A DNA stretch of 64,000 nucleotides from Rosistilla oblonga (GTDB lineage Bacteria > Planctomycetota > Planctomycetia > Pirellulales > Pirellulaceae). The notes beneath the pieces were generated by a model, which was given only the letters and a program-made list of their open reading frames with translations, made no database searches and was not told the DNA's origin. A program made the translations under genes and the position numbers. Position 1 is the stretch's first letter. The number at the start of each line of letters is the position of its first letter. Shown in pieces: positions 16,677-25,889 of this stretch. The DNA lies in assembly GCF_007751715.1 (NCBI RefSeq), contig NZ_CP036292.1:6951339-7015338 (forward strand). The letters run 5' to 3'.

Positions 16677-18455
16677 ATGAAGCGGTTCGTTCAGTCCATC
16701 AAAAATCTATATCTCGGAAGCATATCCAACGAAACCGAAGCTCCCGAGCTCCCGAAACCGCGTGCAATCGGCGACGGTACCGAAACGACTGAGCCGATGT
16801 TGCTGATGTCGGCTTCCTGCGGAAACGCTGGCGATATCGTCGACAACGACATGCCCGCACCCAACGACGACATGCCTTCGTGTGGCAATGATGGTGGCCA
16901 CGGTTGTGGTGCCAACGGCCACGATCTGTTCGGCAAAACCGGCGACGACGCGTGCGACATCTTCTACGACGGCGGACAGGACGACGGCGGACAGGACGAT
17001 GCTGGACAGGACGATGCTGGACAGGACGATGCTGGACAGGACGATGCTGGACAGGACGATGCTGGTCAGGACGATGCTGGTCAGGATGATGCTGGTCAGG
17101 ATGATGCTGGTCAGGATGATGCTGGTCAGGATGATGCTGGTCAGGATGATGCTGGTCAGGATGACGTCATCAATACGATCGACGGGACCGACGGACACGA
17201 CTTGTTGGTCGGCGGTGAAGATGCCGACACGATCAATGGCAACGCGGGATCGGATCTGCTCAAGGGTGGCGCTGGCAATGACACGATCGACGGCGGCAGT
17301 GGCGACGATCTGATCAAGGGCGGAGCTGGCGATGACAAGCTCGAAGGAGGCGAAGGTGCCGACTTGCTCAAGGGCGAAGAGGGTGATGACCTAGTGAAGG
17401 GAGGTGCCGGAAACGATGTCCTCCAAGGCGGCCTTGGCGATGACTTGATCGACGGCGGCGAAGGCAACGACCTCGCCGACTTCAGCGGCAACCGCGACGA
17501 TTATTCGATCGTCGACCTCGGCAACGGAACGCTGCAGATCAGCGGTCCCGATGGCGATGACCTGATCCGATCTGTCGAAACACTCCGCTTCAGCGATCAG
17601 ACCGTACTCGTTTCCGACATCCTCAACCCCACACCACCGGTCGTCGTCGAACCACCGGTTGTCGAACCACCGGTAGCTGAAGAACCGCCCGTAGTCGTCG
17701 ATCCTCCCATGGTTGATCACCCACCCGTCGTCGAACCACCGGTAGCTGAAGAGCCGCCAGTAGTCGTCGATCCCCCGATGGTAGATCACCCACCCGTCGT
17801 CGAACCGCCGGTAGCTGAAGAACCACCCGTAGTTGTCGATCCTCCCATGGTTGATCACCCACCCGTCGTCGAACCACCGGTAGCTGAAGAGCCGCCAGTG
17901 GTTGTCGATCCCCCCGTGGTTGATCACCCGCCCGTCGTCGATCCACCGGTAGCTGAAGAGCCACCCGTGGTCGTCGATCCTCCCGTGGTTGCTTACCCAC
18001 CTGTCGTCGAACCTCCGGTAGCTCAAGAGCCACCTGTGGTCGTCGATCCCCCCGTGGTTAATCATCCACCTGTCGTCGAGCCGCCGGTAGCTGAAGAGCC
18101 ACCCGTGGTCGTCGATCCTCCTATGGTTGGCCAACCACCTGTCGAAGAGCCACCGGTAGCTGAAGAGCCGCCAGTGGTCGTCGATCCCCCCGTGGTTAAC
18201 CAACCACCGGTCGCCGAACCACCGGTGGCTGAAGAGCCACCGGTGGTCGTCGATCCCCCCATGGATGGATATATAACCAATGGCGGAATGGATGACGGAT
18301 CCGATGACGGATCCGATGACGAGGATGAGGACGAATATTGGCGAAACGGAAGCGAGCGGGCGAACGAATATCGCCGCAACGTTTTCGAATACCTGAAAGC
18401 CAACAAGCGTGGCGGATCGGGCGGCGATAAAGACAATCCGTTCGGCGGCTACTAA
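16677..18455 (+). CDS. LEPR-XLL-like surface protein with calcium-binding repeats
   Basis: A 592-residue low-complexity protein. Near residues 38-45, EPMLLMSAS resembles the LEPR-XLL motif at the N-terminus of large planctomycete surface proteins. Then come a Cys/Gly/Asp segment, 13 tandem 5-residue units (consensus AGQDD, 16971-17165), and about seven hemolysin-type calcium-binding nonapeptides (GGAGNDTID, GGSGDDLIK, GGEGADLLK, about 165-270). A strand-rich piece follows (YSIVDLGNGTLQI), then about nine 23-residue Pro/Val/Glu units (17632-18266) and a charged C-terminus. No classic signal peptide is visible, so export is presumed by another route. The RTX block should fold on binding calcium, and the Pro-rich part is likely an extended stalk. 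The role is probably structural or adhesive. Confidence 0.8.
   Translation: MKRFVQSIKNLYLGSISNETEAPELPKPRAIGDGTETTEPMLLMSASCGNAGDIVDNDMPAPNDDMPSCGNDGGHGCGANGHDLFGKTGDDACDIFYDGGQDDGGQDDAGQDDAGQDDAGQDDAGQDDAGQDDAGQDDAGQDDAGQDDAGQDDAGQDDAGQDDVINTIDGTDGHDLLVGGEDADTINGNAGSDLLKGGAGNDTIDGGSGDDLIKGGAGDDKLEGGEGADLLKGEEGDDLVKGGAGNDVLQGGLGDDLIDGGEGNDLADFSGNRDDYSIVDLGNGTLQISGPDGDDLIRSVETLRFSDQTVLVSDILNPTPPVVVEPPVVEPPVAEEPPVVVDPPMVDHPPVVEPPVAEEPPVVVDPPMVDHPPVVEPPVAEEPPVVVDPPMVDHPPVVEPPVAEEPPVVVDPPVVDHPPVVDPPVAEEPPVVVDPPVVAYPPVVEPPVAQEPPVVVDPPVVNHPPVVEPPVAEEPPVVVDPPMVGQPPVEEPPVAEEPPVVVDPPVVNQPPVAEPPVAEEPPVVVDPPMDGYITNGGMDDGSDDGSDDEDEDEYWRNGSERANEYRRNVFEYLKANKRGGSGGDKDNPFGGY
16971..17165 (+). repeat. 15-bp tandem repeat, 13 units
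   Basis: Thirteen contiguous 15-bp units encoding GGQDD (two) then AGQDD (eleven). Synonymous changes occur in blocks: units 1-6 use gga-cag-gac, unit 7 uses ggt-cag-gac and units 8-13 use ggt-cag-gat. This ordering shows stepwise expansion from one end. Confidence 0.95.
17632..18266 (+). repeat. 69-bp Pro/Val/Glu-coding tandem repeat, about 9 units
   Basis: Imperfect 69-bp units coding for 23 residues that begin PPVVEPPVAEEPPVVVDPP and end in a variable four residues (MVDH, VVDH, VVAY, VVNH, MVGQ). The units are more diverged than the upstream 15-bp array, so this array is probably older. Confidence 0.9.
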
Positions 18456-18593
18456 TCGTTCGCTCGCCAGAGCGAGCTAGATCCCCCAGGCACGCCGCGT
18501 TTTGCACACAGCAATCCGCGGCGGCGCAACGGCATCGAAGAACGAAAGGGAGCGGTCATGGGACGACCGTTCCACTGGTGATCACGGAATCGA

Positions 18594-20549
18594 TCAACGA
18601 CGGTTGCCGGTCGCAGAGCCATTGGCGTGCGGCAGCGGTTCCATCTGCAGATGGACCATTTCTTGATAGCGACCGTTTTGCGACATCAGCTCTTGGTGCG
18701 TGCCGACTTGCACGACGCGTCCCTCCTCCATCACGACGATCTTGTCGGCGTGGATGATCGTACTCAAGCGGTGAGCGATCACGATCGAGGTCCGGTTCTG
18801 CAGCAGATAGCCGAGACTGTCTTGGATCAGTCGTTCGCTTTCGCTGTCGAGATTGCTTGTCGCTTCGTCCAGGATCAAGATCTTCGGATCGGCGAGGATC
18901 GCTCGAGCGATCGCCAGCCGTTGGCGCTGGCCTCCGCTCAGCTTGACGCCCCGTTCGCCGATCCAGCTCTCGTAGCCTTCGGGCAGCTTTTCGATAAACT
19001 CCGCCGCCGCAGCCGCCTGCGCCGCCGCTTGCACTTCGGCCAGCGAGGCATCGCGTCGGGCGTAACCGATGTTGTCGCGGATCGTCCCGTCGAACAGGAA
19101 GACATCTTGTTCGACGATTCCTAACAGCTTGCGAAAACTCTCCAACCGAATGTCGCGCAGATCGCGGCCATCCAAGCGGATCGCACCGGAAACGGGATCG
19201 TAAAACCGGGCGATCAGATTCGTCAGCGTCGTCTTCCCGGCGCCGCTGCGTCCGACCAACGCGACAGTCTGCCCAGGTTGGATCTCCAGGCAAACGTCCT
19301 GCAAGACCATCGATTCGGTATCGGGATAGTGGAAGCCGACGTTTTCGAGCGTGATCGCCCCGGCAACCTCCTCTTTTCGCAGACTGACCGCCGTCGGATT
19401 GGTCGGCAGCTCGCGAGGGCTTTCCAAAACGTCCAGCACGCGATCGAGCCCCGCCAGGTTGTTTTGGAAGGTGACTGCGCTGCCGGCTAGCGCGGCGATC
19501 GGGTCCAACAGCATCGTCAGATAGACCAGGAACATCATCAGATCGCCGAGCGTTAGTTCGCCGTTGATGATCTGCGAACCGCCGTACAGCAGCAGCCCCG
19601 TCGACGCCAGCGGAATCACGACCTCCCAAATGATCTCGATCGCCCGGCTCCACCACCATGTGAACAATTGTTGCCGAACCAACATCGTCCCCTCGCGGAC
19701 GAAGCGGTTCGATTCGCTGCGGGCACGAGCAAAGGTGCGGACGATGCGGATCCCGCCAAACGTTTCGGTCGCTCCTGCGTCGATGTGCTGCCGTTGCTTG
19801 CGGATGTCTTTGAACATCGGCCGGATCCGGTTGATCCATGTGCGATGAGTGATGTAGACGCCGGGCAACAGCAGCAGCCCGCCGAGCATCAGTTTCCAAT
19901 CGACCAACATCAAAATGATCAAGCTGCCCACGAACTGGATGATCGCACGCCACGGGTTGTACAGCATGCTGAAGATCAGATCGGCGATCCCGCCGGCATC
20001 CTCGCGGATCAGGCTCGCCGCACCGCCGCTCTTCAGTTTGTAGACTCGGGTCAGCGGCAATCGGATCGCGTGATCGAAGACTTTGCGACGGATCGAGATT
20101 TGCACCTGATTGACGGTCTTCGTCGCCAGCCAGCGGCCCCACAATTGGATCACCGTGGCGCAAGCTGTAAAAAAGGCGGCTCCCAACGCGATCGCTACCA
20201 GCAGCGACATCTTCTCCTCGGGCCAGGCGAACCCTTGCAGGAAACCGGGCATCGGTTTGGCTGGATCGGTCAGCACGCAATCGATCGCCAACTTAGTCGC
20301 CGCCGGCGGAACCAGACGCAGCAGCGTGGCCACCGATAACGTCGCCAGCCCCAGGATCACGCGTCCGCGATATCGGCCCAACAGTCCCCAGAATTCGGTG
20401 AACAACTGGAAGAAGGAGCGCTGGCGGTTGGTGCCGCGATCGCTGTGCGGGCTTGGACTCGCCGAGTGAGGATTGCCACCGGAGCTTCGTTTTTCTCGAA
20501 ATTCTTGGCGGTACTGGTCGAAACGCTGGCGTGAGGATTCTGGATGCAT
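18594..20549 (-). CDS. ABC transporter, fused permease and ATPase (MsbA-type)
   Basis: A 651-residue half-transporter that would work as a homodimer. A hydrophilic N-terminal tail (about 1-60) precedes the type 1 exporter membrane domain with six helices (about 60-370). The ATPase domain follows, with Walker A GRSGAGKTT (about 433), Q-loop VEQDVFLF, signature LSGGQRQR (about 533), Walker B ILILDEATSNLD (about 556) and H-loop VIAHRLS. The family exports lipids, drugs or peptides from the cytoplasmic membrane. The closest general class is MsbA/multidrug exporters, but the substrate cannot be told from sequence. The gene stands alone, between the LEPR-XLL-like gene and the deacetylase-cytochrome fusion. 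Confidence 0.93.
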   Translation of the reverse strand: MHPESSRQRFDQYRQEFREKRSSGGNPHSASPSPHSDRGTNRQRSFFQLFTEFWGLLGRYRGRVILGLATLSVATLLRLVPPAATKLAIDCVLTDPAKPMPGFLQGFAWPEEKMSLLVAIALGAAFFTACATVIQLWGRWLATKTVNQVQISIRRKVFDHAIRLPLTRVYKLKSGGAASLIREDAGGIADLIFSMLYNPWRAIIQFVGSLIILMLVDWKLMLGGLLLLPGVYITHRTWINRIRPMFKDIRKQRQHIDAGATETFGGIRIVRTFARARSESNRFVREGTMLVRQQLFTWWWSRAIEIIWEVVIPLASTGLLLYGGSQIINGELTLGDLMMFLVYLTMLLDPIAALAGSAVTFQNNLAGLDRVLDVLESPRELPTNPTAVSLRKEEVAGAITLENVGFHYPDTESMVLQDVCLEIQPGQTVALVGRSGAGKTTLTNLIARFYDPVSGAIRLDGRDLRDIRLESFRKLLGIVEQDVFLFDGTIRDNIGYARRDASLAEVQAAAQAAAAAEFIEKLPEGYESWIGERGVKLSGGQRQRLAIARAILADPKILILDEATSNLDSESERLIQDSLGYLLQNRTSIVIAHRLSTIIHADKIVVMEEGRVVQVGTHQELMSQNGRYQEMVHLQMEPLPHANGSATGNRR

Positions 20550-20675
20550 GAACTATTGTTATGCGTTTTACCGTAAAATGACAAGTCGGCTGCACGCGAC
20601 GAACCAGCAAAAAACGACCCCACACGCTGCGGAAGCATCGCAGCGGAATACTGGAAAAAGCAGGAACGGCGACGT

Positions 20676-20702
20676 CCGCCGATCGCTACATTCGATCGGC
20701 GG
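20676..20702. repeat. Perfect 10-bp hairpin
   Basis: Arms ccgccgatcg and cgatcggcgg with a 7-bp loop, in the 252-bp gap between the two minus-strand genes. No T-run follows on either strand, so it is not a standard terminator. It may be a repeat or attenuator. Confidence 0.5.
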
Positions 20703-20801
20703 AGATGATCGCCTGCAGCGCTTTGAGGCAGCGGGGGGCTTGGAACGAAGCCTATGCGGAACGGTTGACTGAACGACCATCCCCGCCGATTTCTGAGGCT
20801 G

Positions 20802-23800
20802 CTACTGAACAGGTTTCAGCGTGATCGCTCGCAGATCCAACAGCCACTTCTTCAGTTCTTCCGTCGCTTGCAGGCTGGCGGTCAACGTCGACGCTGGCAA
20901 TTCGATTGTGCCAATTTTCACCTGTTCGTAATCGTCCCACGATCCGGTGCCGGCGACGGTGCCGGTCAGCGTTTCGTTGCCACAGCGGAACTGGAACCGA
21001 TTCCCCGCCGTGCCGTCGGCGCAGGCGTAGTCCAGCCAGACTTCATAGTTGCCCGCTGCGGCGACCTCCAACGTCCACTCGGCGCGATCCCGTGGGCTTC
21101 CCCAGTGGCCGATGTTTTTGTATTTCGATTCGAAGACGCAGCGATCGCCGTAGATCCGGCTCGCGGTCGCCGTCAGCGAAAGGTTTCCATCGGCAGCCGG
21201 CAGAACCGTCGCGGGATGGTTACCGTCGAACTGCTTGGCCGGCGGACCGACATCGTCCAGGAAGGCGAGCAGATCGTTCATCTGATTGACGGGGATCAGT
21301 TTTTCAAAACCTTCGGGCATCAGCGACGTGCCGGTGTTTTGAATCTGTTCGATATCCTCGCGGAGGATCGTCTTTCGCTTCCCCTCCTGCATTTGCAATT
21401 CGATCGCCGTGCTCGATTCGTTGGCGATAATCCCAGCGGTCGCGACGCCATCGATCGTCAGCACGCTGTAGCCGCGGTACTTGTCTTCGACCGCTGCGTT
21501 GGGATCGAGGATCGCCGTCAGCATCGCAACGGGAGATCGATCCTTGAGGCTTGTCAGATCGGGGCCGATCGGATGGCCAATCTCTCGCACGCGGTGACAC
21601 GCGGCGCAATGCTTGGTGAAGATCGCCGCACCACGCGAGGCATCGCCATGCTGCGGCGCTGCCGTTTGATATTGTTTCATCAGCATCTGCTTGTCGGCTG
21701 CTGAACTCGATTCGCCGAACAACTTGACCGCTGCCGCTTTGACTTTCGCGCTGGCGTGCGACGCCAGTTGCTGACGCTGGCTGGCACCAAGCGTTTGCGG
21801 CGGCAGGCGTTTCGTTTGCAGCGCGTCGATCAGGATCAGTGCCGATGCTTCGCGCGAGAGGACTGTCTCCAGGATCGCCGTCCGCACGCTGGGACTTAAC
21901 GATTCCAGGCGTTCCAAAATCTCCGCCGGTTGCTTGGCTGCAAGCACTCGCGACGCTGCGACTTGGACTTCGATCGGCTCTGCCGCATCGACGAGCCCAA
22001 GCAGGTTGTTGGTGCTGTTCCCGAGCGACGCGATCATTTCGATAGCAGCTACGCGGCGGGGAACGTCGGCGCCGGGATCGGTTGCCCAATTCGTGGCATC
22101 GCGGACGATCTGATCGATCTGCGATTGAACGCCTTCGCTGAGCGAAACGTTCTGTTGCCGGATCGACGCCAGCGTGCCGCTGAGCGAATCGAGCTGGTCC
22201 GCTGTTGGTTTGCCATCGATCGCTGCAATCATCTCGCCCACGCGCTGCGACAAAAACTTGGCATCTTTGCTTCGCACCGCCATCTGCAAAATCGGCGACT
22301 GGAACGCTTTTGCTGCTGCCGGATATTGTTCGATCGCCGCATGAAAATCGGCCAGGTTTTGAGGGCTCAACGAGCTGATCACCGCCGCGCGGATGTTGCC
22401 ATCGCTCACCGAATCGCTAGCGATTTTGGCTAACAACTGCGTCGCACGCGGCGATTCCGAGAAGCCCAACGAATAGGCTAACTGCAAGCGAACGTGGGGA
22501 TCGGTCGCGTCGCAGGCGATCAGCGCCGAGAGCAGTTCGTCGCTGGCGGCATCCCCTTTCGCCAAGAATGATTCGGACAATCGAATCGCGTGGCGGCGGA
22601 CGGTTGGATGGGGATCGGCGATGGCGGATTGCAGCGTCGCAACGTTTAAGGCAGCAAGGCCGTCGAGCGTGCAGATCGCATGCAGCCGAGCCAGCGGAGC
22701 TTCGGACGTTTTGGCGGTCGCTTGCAACAGCGGAACGACGCTGGCATCGGCGCGGTCGATCAGGATCGCTTGCGCGAGATCGCGGGTGCGGCCGTTGGGC
22801 GAGGCGAGTTGGGCGACGAGTTGTTCGCTGCTCATCGGGCCCAATTTGGCAATCGGTCGCGGTTTCTTGTCGCTTGGGTAGATCCGATAGATCCGGCCGC
22901 GATCGTGGCCAGCGCGGAGGAAGAGTTCCTTTTCTCGTTGGTCGTCGATCCATTCGGGATGTTCGATTACCAGGCGATACATGTCGGCAACCCAGAGCGC
23001 ACCGTCGGGGCCGGTGGTGACTGTCGACGGCCGGAACCAACTGTCGCTGGAAGCCATGAACTCGATCCCCGCTTCGTCCGCCGGACGAACGCTCTCAAAA
23101 GTCACGCCTTGAGGGACCAATTGGCGCCGGTGGACTGCATTGTGAACCGGTTCACAAGTGAATGTGTTTTGTTGGAACTCCGGCCCCAACAGGTCGTCGC
23201 GATAGACCATCGTGCTGCAGGCCGATGTGAATTGATGCCCGCTGCCGGCGACTGGCGGTTTGTATCCCGACCAATGACTCAGCACGCGCGAGATTGGAAA
23301 CAATTGAGTGTTATCGAGCCGAGCGATATTTCGCCCCGAGGCGGGAGGAGCGACCAACGGATTGCGTCGCAGATAATGATCAGCAAACACGTAATGCCGA
23401 ACGGGGACCGAATTGTTGCATCCGAACCAATTGCCGTGATCGTCGCGGTGGCGGCCAAATTGCGTCTGGCCAGCTTGCACGTCCAGCGATCCATCCTCGG
23501 GCCGGATCCGCAGATCCTGGCCGCGAATGTCGATCGTTTTGCCGGTCTGTTTCGATTCAACCGTGCCGCCGCTGTCCCCATTGGCCAGATACAGCCAGTT
23601 GTCCAAGCCGCGTTCGAATCCGTTGACCAAGTGCTGTTGGTTGCCTTGAGTGAAGCCGTGGTAGAGTTCGGTGCGAGTGTCCGCGGTGCCATCGCCGTCG
23701 CTGTCGGCGGCGTAGAAAATCGTCGGCGCAGCGCTGACGATCACGCCGTCGCGATAGGCGATCACGCCGGTCGGATACGGGATGTTGTCCAAGAACAGTG

Positions 23801-25877
23801 TCGACTTATCGTAAGTCCCGTCGCCATCGGTATCCTCGAGGTAGCGGACGCGGCCTCCCGGTTTCCCCTTGTCGTCCAACCCCAGCGGATAATCGGCCAT
23901 CTCCGCGACCCACAGCTTGCCGTCGGGGCCCCAGTCCAAGGCAACGGGATCCATCACCAAAGGCTCGGCGGCAACCAATTCCACCGTAAAGCCGGGGCGA
24001 ACTTGAATCGAGCGCCATGACAAATCGGGACTCCGCGGCCCCGGATCAGCGTTGCCGATCAACTCGGCAAACGTGCGGCGGTCGACGCCATCGGGCAAGC
24101 GGTGCGTATCTTCGTTCTGCAACCACACGTGATCGGCGGCAAACCAAGCTCCGTTGTTCGTGCCGGCTCGGACGATCAAAGGTATCTCGGTCGCCGGTTC
24201 CACGTCGCGGGTGAAGTCGCCGGTCGCACTGTCGTACAACCGAATCGCCGACTGGCGCGTGTTGGAGACGATCATGTCGTCGTAGCCATCTTTGTCAAGG
24301 TCGACAAATCGCAAGCCGTTGTCGCCGCCGGTTTCATCGACGATGGCAAACGGCAGCGGCACCGGATCCGATTTCCAGTTGCCGTCGCCGTCCAGCGAGA
24401 AGACCTGCCGCGTCTGTTCATTGGCAACCAAGACTTCGGAGATTCCATCGCGATCGAGGTCGCGCATCCGCACGCCTTGATCGACACCGTCGACGCTGGT
24501 CTTCGCGGCGGCAAGCGGCTCGGGGAGCGGACTTCGCTCGATTCCGTCGTCACTGACCCGATAGATCGCTTGGTCCTTCGCATTGTTCACCAACAGCGAA
24601 ACGCTGGCGTCGCTCGACAGCTGGCCAAAACGAACGCCCAGGTCGACGCGCTGTTTTGCCTCGCCCGCGGCTGTGAACTGGACAGGGCTTTCCAGCTCGC
24701 GCCACTCTCCGGTTTTCGGCTGCCAAATCCGAGCCAGCTTGCGATCTTCGTTGCCGATCATCACGTCGACGAAGCCATCGCGGTTGAGGTCGACGACCCG
24801 GACTCCATTGTCGCCACCACCGTCGGGGCGGCGGAGCGGTTGGTCGGCCAGCAGATTCTTATTGATCCGGTCGATACATTCCTTGAAGGTCAGGAATTTG
24901 ACTCGCTTGCCATACTTCGTGTTCACGCGGTCGACGACTTCGGCGATCTGTTCGCTGCGAATCCATTCGTACGGATGAAAGACGATGTTGGCGATTCCCT
25001 GCTTGATCACCGTCGCATCGATCGCGGCGACCATGTCGTCGACGGTTCGTGGATTCTTCGGTTGTTGAATGTTCTGCGCCTGCCAGTCGTCGGGAATCGT
25101 GCAGGGGAATTCCCAACACAGCTTCCCGATCACATACGGGTAAGGGTAGTTCTCGATTTTGTTGACAAACGAAGGGAACGGGATGTAGCGTCCAAAGCGT
25201 TCCTCACCCTCGTCGGTCAGCGTGAGCGAACGTGGCAGTTGGGGATCGCGTGACGTGAAGACGCAGACGACCGAGGTGCTCGCCTGCAGGAAGTTGCCAC
25301 CAGGCGTCGTCTTGTTAATAATTTCAGCAAACCCACGCGGGCTGGGCGTGTTCTGGGAATCCATGCAAGGAAAGCGGAACGCGACAGGACGGCTGTTCGG
25401 AATCGACGACATCAGGTCGACACAGCGGTCGTAGGTCGATTTGGCTTTGGCAAAATCGCCCGCTTGCAGGCACGGACAGGGATGGTCGACGGTGTGTGTT
25501 TCGATCGACAGTCCTTCCTCCAGCCAAGCTTGCAGCTGAGGATCGGCGGGGTCGACCTGGCAGGACATGATGCTAACCGGCGCGCGACCATCGATCTGTT
25601 TCAACCGGTTCAGGATCGGCCTCAGATAGGTCTCGTATTTCGCGGTGTCGCGCATGTCGTCGATCCCCAGCGTCACCACCGCTTCGACGCCCGGTTCGCC
25701 AACCCATTGCGGCGTCGTCAACTTGGCAAAGTCGGCGTGGGGATAATAGGAATCGGAATAGGCGTCGAGATAGGCAACGGGATTGTCTTGCGTTGCGTCG
25801 TGTTGATTCGTCGTCGATTGGGCGAGCAGCGTTCCGCACCAGAACGCCGCGATCCAGCCAAAATACATCCGCAGCAT
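20802..25877 (-). CDS. Secreted polysaccharide deacetylase / FG-GAP / PVC-type cytochrome fusion
   Basis: A very large 1691-residue secreted protein with a signal peptide (MLRMYFGWIAAFWCGTLLAQ). Visible parts: a NodB-like polysaccharide deacetylase region (about 60-330, THTVDHPCPC and FHPYEWI); FG-GAP-like repeats with DxNxDGxxD loops (about 345-600); the PVC membrane-bound dehydrogenase propeller (about 627-1000, RPGFTVELVAAEPLVMDPVA and EDTDGDGTYDKSTLF); a HEAT-like helical region (about 1030-1400); a c-type haem domain with CAACH (C1424); and a C-terminal carbohydrate-binding-like module (about 1560-1691, YEVWLDYAC). Dehydrogenase plus haem proteins of this kind are thought to oxidise sugars in the periplasm; adding a deacetylase suggests action on modified polysaccharide. 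The ceramidase-like gene lies 12 bp upstream, so the two are probably one transcript. Confidence 0.87.
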   Translation of the reverse strand: MLRMYFGWIAAFWCGTLLAQSTTNQHDATQDNPVAYLDAYSDSYYPHADFAKLTTPQWVGEPGVEAVVTLGIDDMRDTAKYETYLRPILNRLKQIDGRAPVSIMSCQVDPADPQLQAWLEEGLSIETHTVDHPCPCLQAGDFAKAKSTYDRCVDLMSSIPNSRPVAFRFPCMDSQNTPSPRGFAEIINKTTPGGNFLQASTSVVCVFTSRDPQLPRSLTLTDEGEERFGRYIPFPSFVNKIENYPYPYVIGKLCWEFPCTIPDDWQAQNIQQPKNPRTVDDMVAAIDATVIKQGIANIVFHPYEWIRSEQIAEVVDRVNTKYGKRVKFLTFKECIDRINKNLLADQPLRRPDGGGDNGVRVVDLNRDGFVDVMIGNEDRKLARIWQPKTGEWRELESPVQFTAAGEAKQRVDLGVRFGQLSSDASVSLLVNNAKDQAIYRVSDDGIERSPLPEPLAAAKTSVDGVDQGVRMRDLDRDGISEVLVANEQTRQVFSLDGDGNWKSDPVPLPFAIVDETGGDNGLRFVDLDKDGYDDMIVSNTRQSAIRLYDSATGDFTRDVEPATEIPLIVRAGTNNGAWFAADHVWLQNEDTHRLPDGVDRRTFAELIGNADPGPRSPDLSWRSIQVRPGFTVELVAAEPLVMDPVALDWGPDGKLWVAEMADYPLGLDDKGKPGGRVRYLEDTDGDGTYDKSTLFLDNIPYPTGVIAYRDGVIVSAAPTIFYAADSDGDGTADTRTELYHGFTQGNQQHLVNGFERGLDNWLYLANGDSGGTVESKQTGKTIDIRGQDLRIRPEDGSLDVQAGQTQFGRHRDDHGNWFGCNNSVPVRHYVFADHYLRRNPLVAPPASGRNIARLDNTQLFPISRVLSHWSGYKPPVAGSGHQFTSACSTMVYRDDLLGPEFQQNTFTCEPVHNAVHRRQLVPQGVTFESVRPADEAGIEFMASSDSWFRPSTVTTGPDGALWVADMYRLVIEHPEWIDDQREKELFLRAGHDRGRIYRIYPSDKKPRPIAKLGPMSSEQLVAQLASPNGRTRDLAQAILIDRADASVVPLLQATAKTSEAPLARLHAICTLDGLAALNVATLQSAIADPHPTVRRHAIRLSESFLAKGDAASDELLSALIACDATDPHVRLQLAYSLGFSESPRATQLLAKIASDSVSDGNIRAAVISSLSPQNLADFHAAIEQYPAAAKAFQSPILQMAVRSKDAKFLSQRVGEMIAAIDGKPTADQLDSLSGTLASIRQQNVSLSEGVQSQIDQIVRDATNWATDPGADVPRRVAAIEMIASLGNSTNNLLGLVDAAEPIEVQVAASRVLAAKQPAEILERLESLSPSVRTAILETVLSREASALILIDALQTKRLPPQTLGASQRQQLASHASAKVKAAAVKLFGESSSAADKQMLMKQYQTAAPQHGDASRGAAIFTKHCAACHRVREIGHPIGPDLTSLKDRSPVAMLTAILDPNAAVEDKYRGYSVLTIDGVATAGIIANESSTAIELQMQEGKRKTILREDIEQIQNTGTSLMPEGFEKLIPVNQMNDLLAFLDDVGPPAKQFDGNHPATVLPAADGNLSLTATASRIYGDRCVFESKYKNIGHWGSPRDRAEWTLEVAAAGNYEVWLDYACADGTAGNRFQFRCGNETLTGTVAGTGSWDDYEQVKIGTIELPASTLTASLQATEELKKWLLDLRAITLKPVQ

Positions 25878-25889
25878 GGGGTGTTGTCC

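Noticed and set aside
18556-20280. 574-codon minus-strand frame inside the ABC exporter region
   Set aside because: The other minus-strand frame has all ABC exporter motifs in order; this one is Arg/Asp-rich noise.
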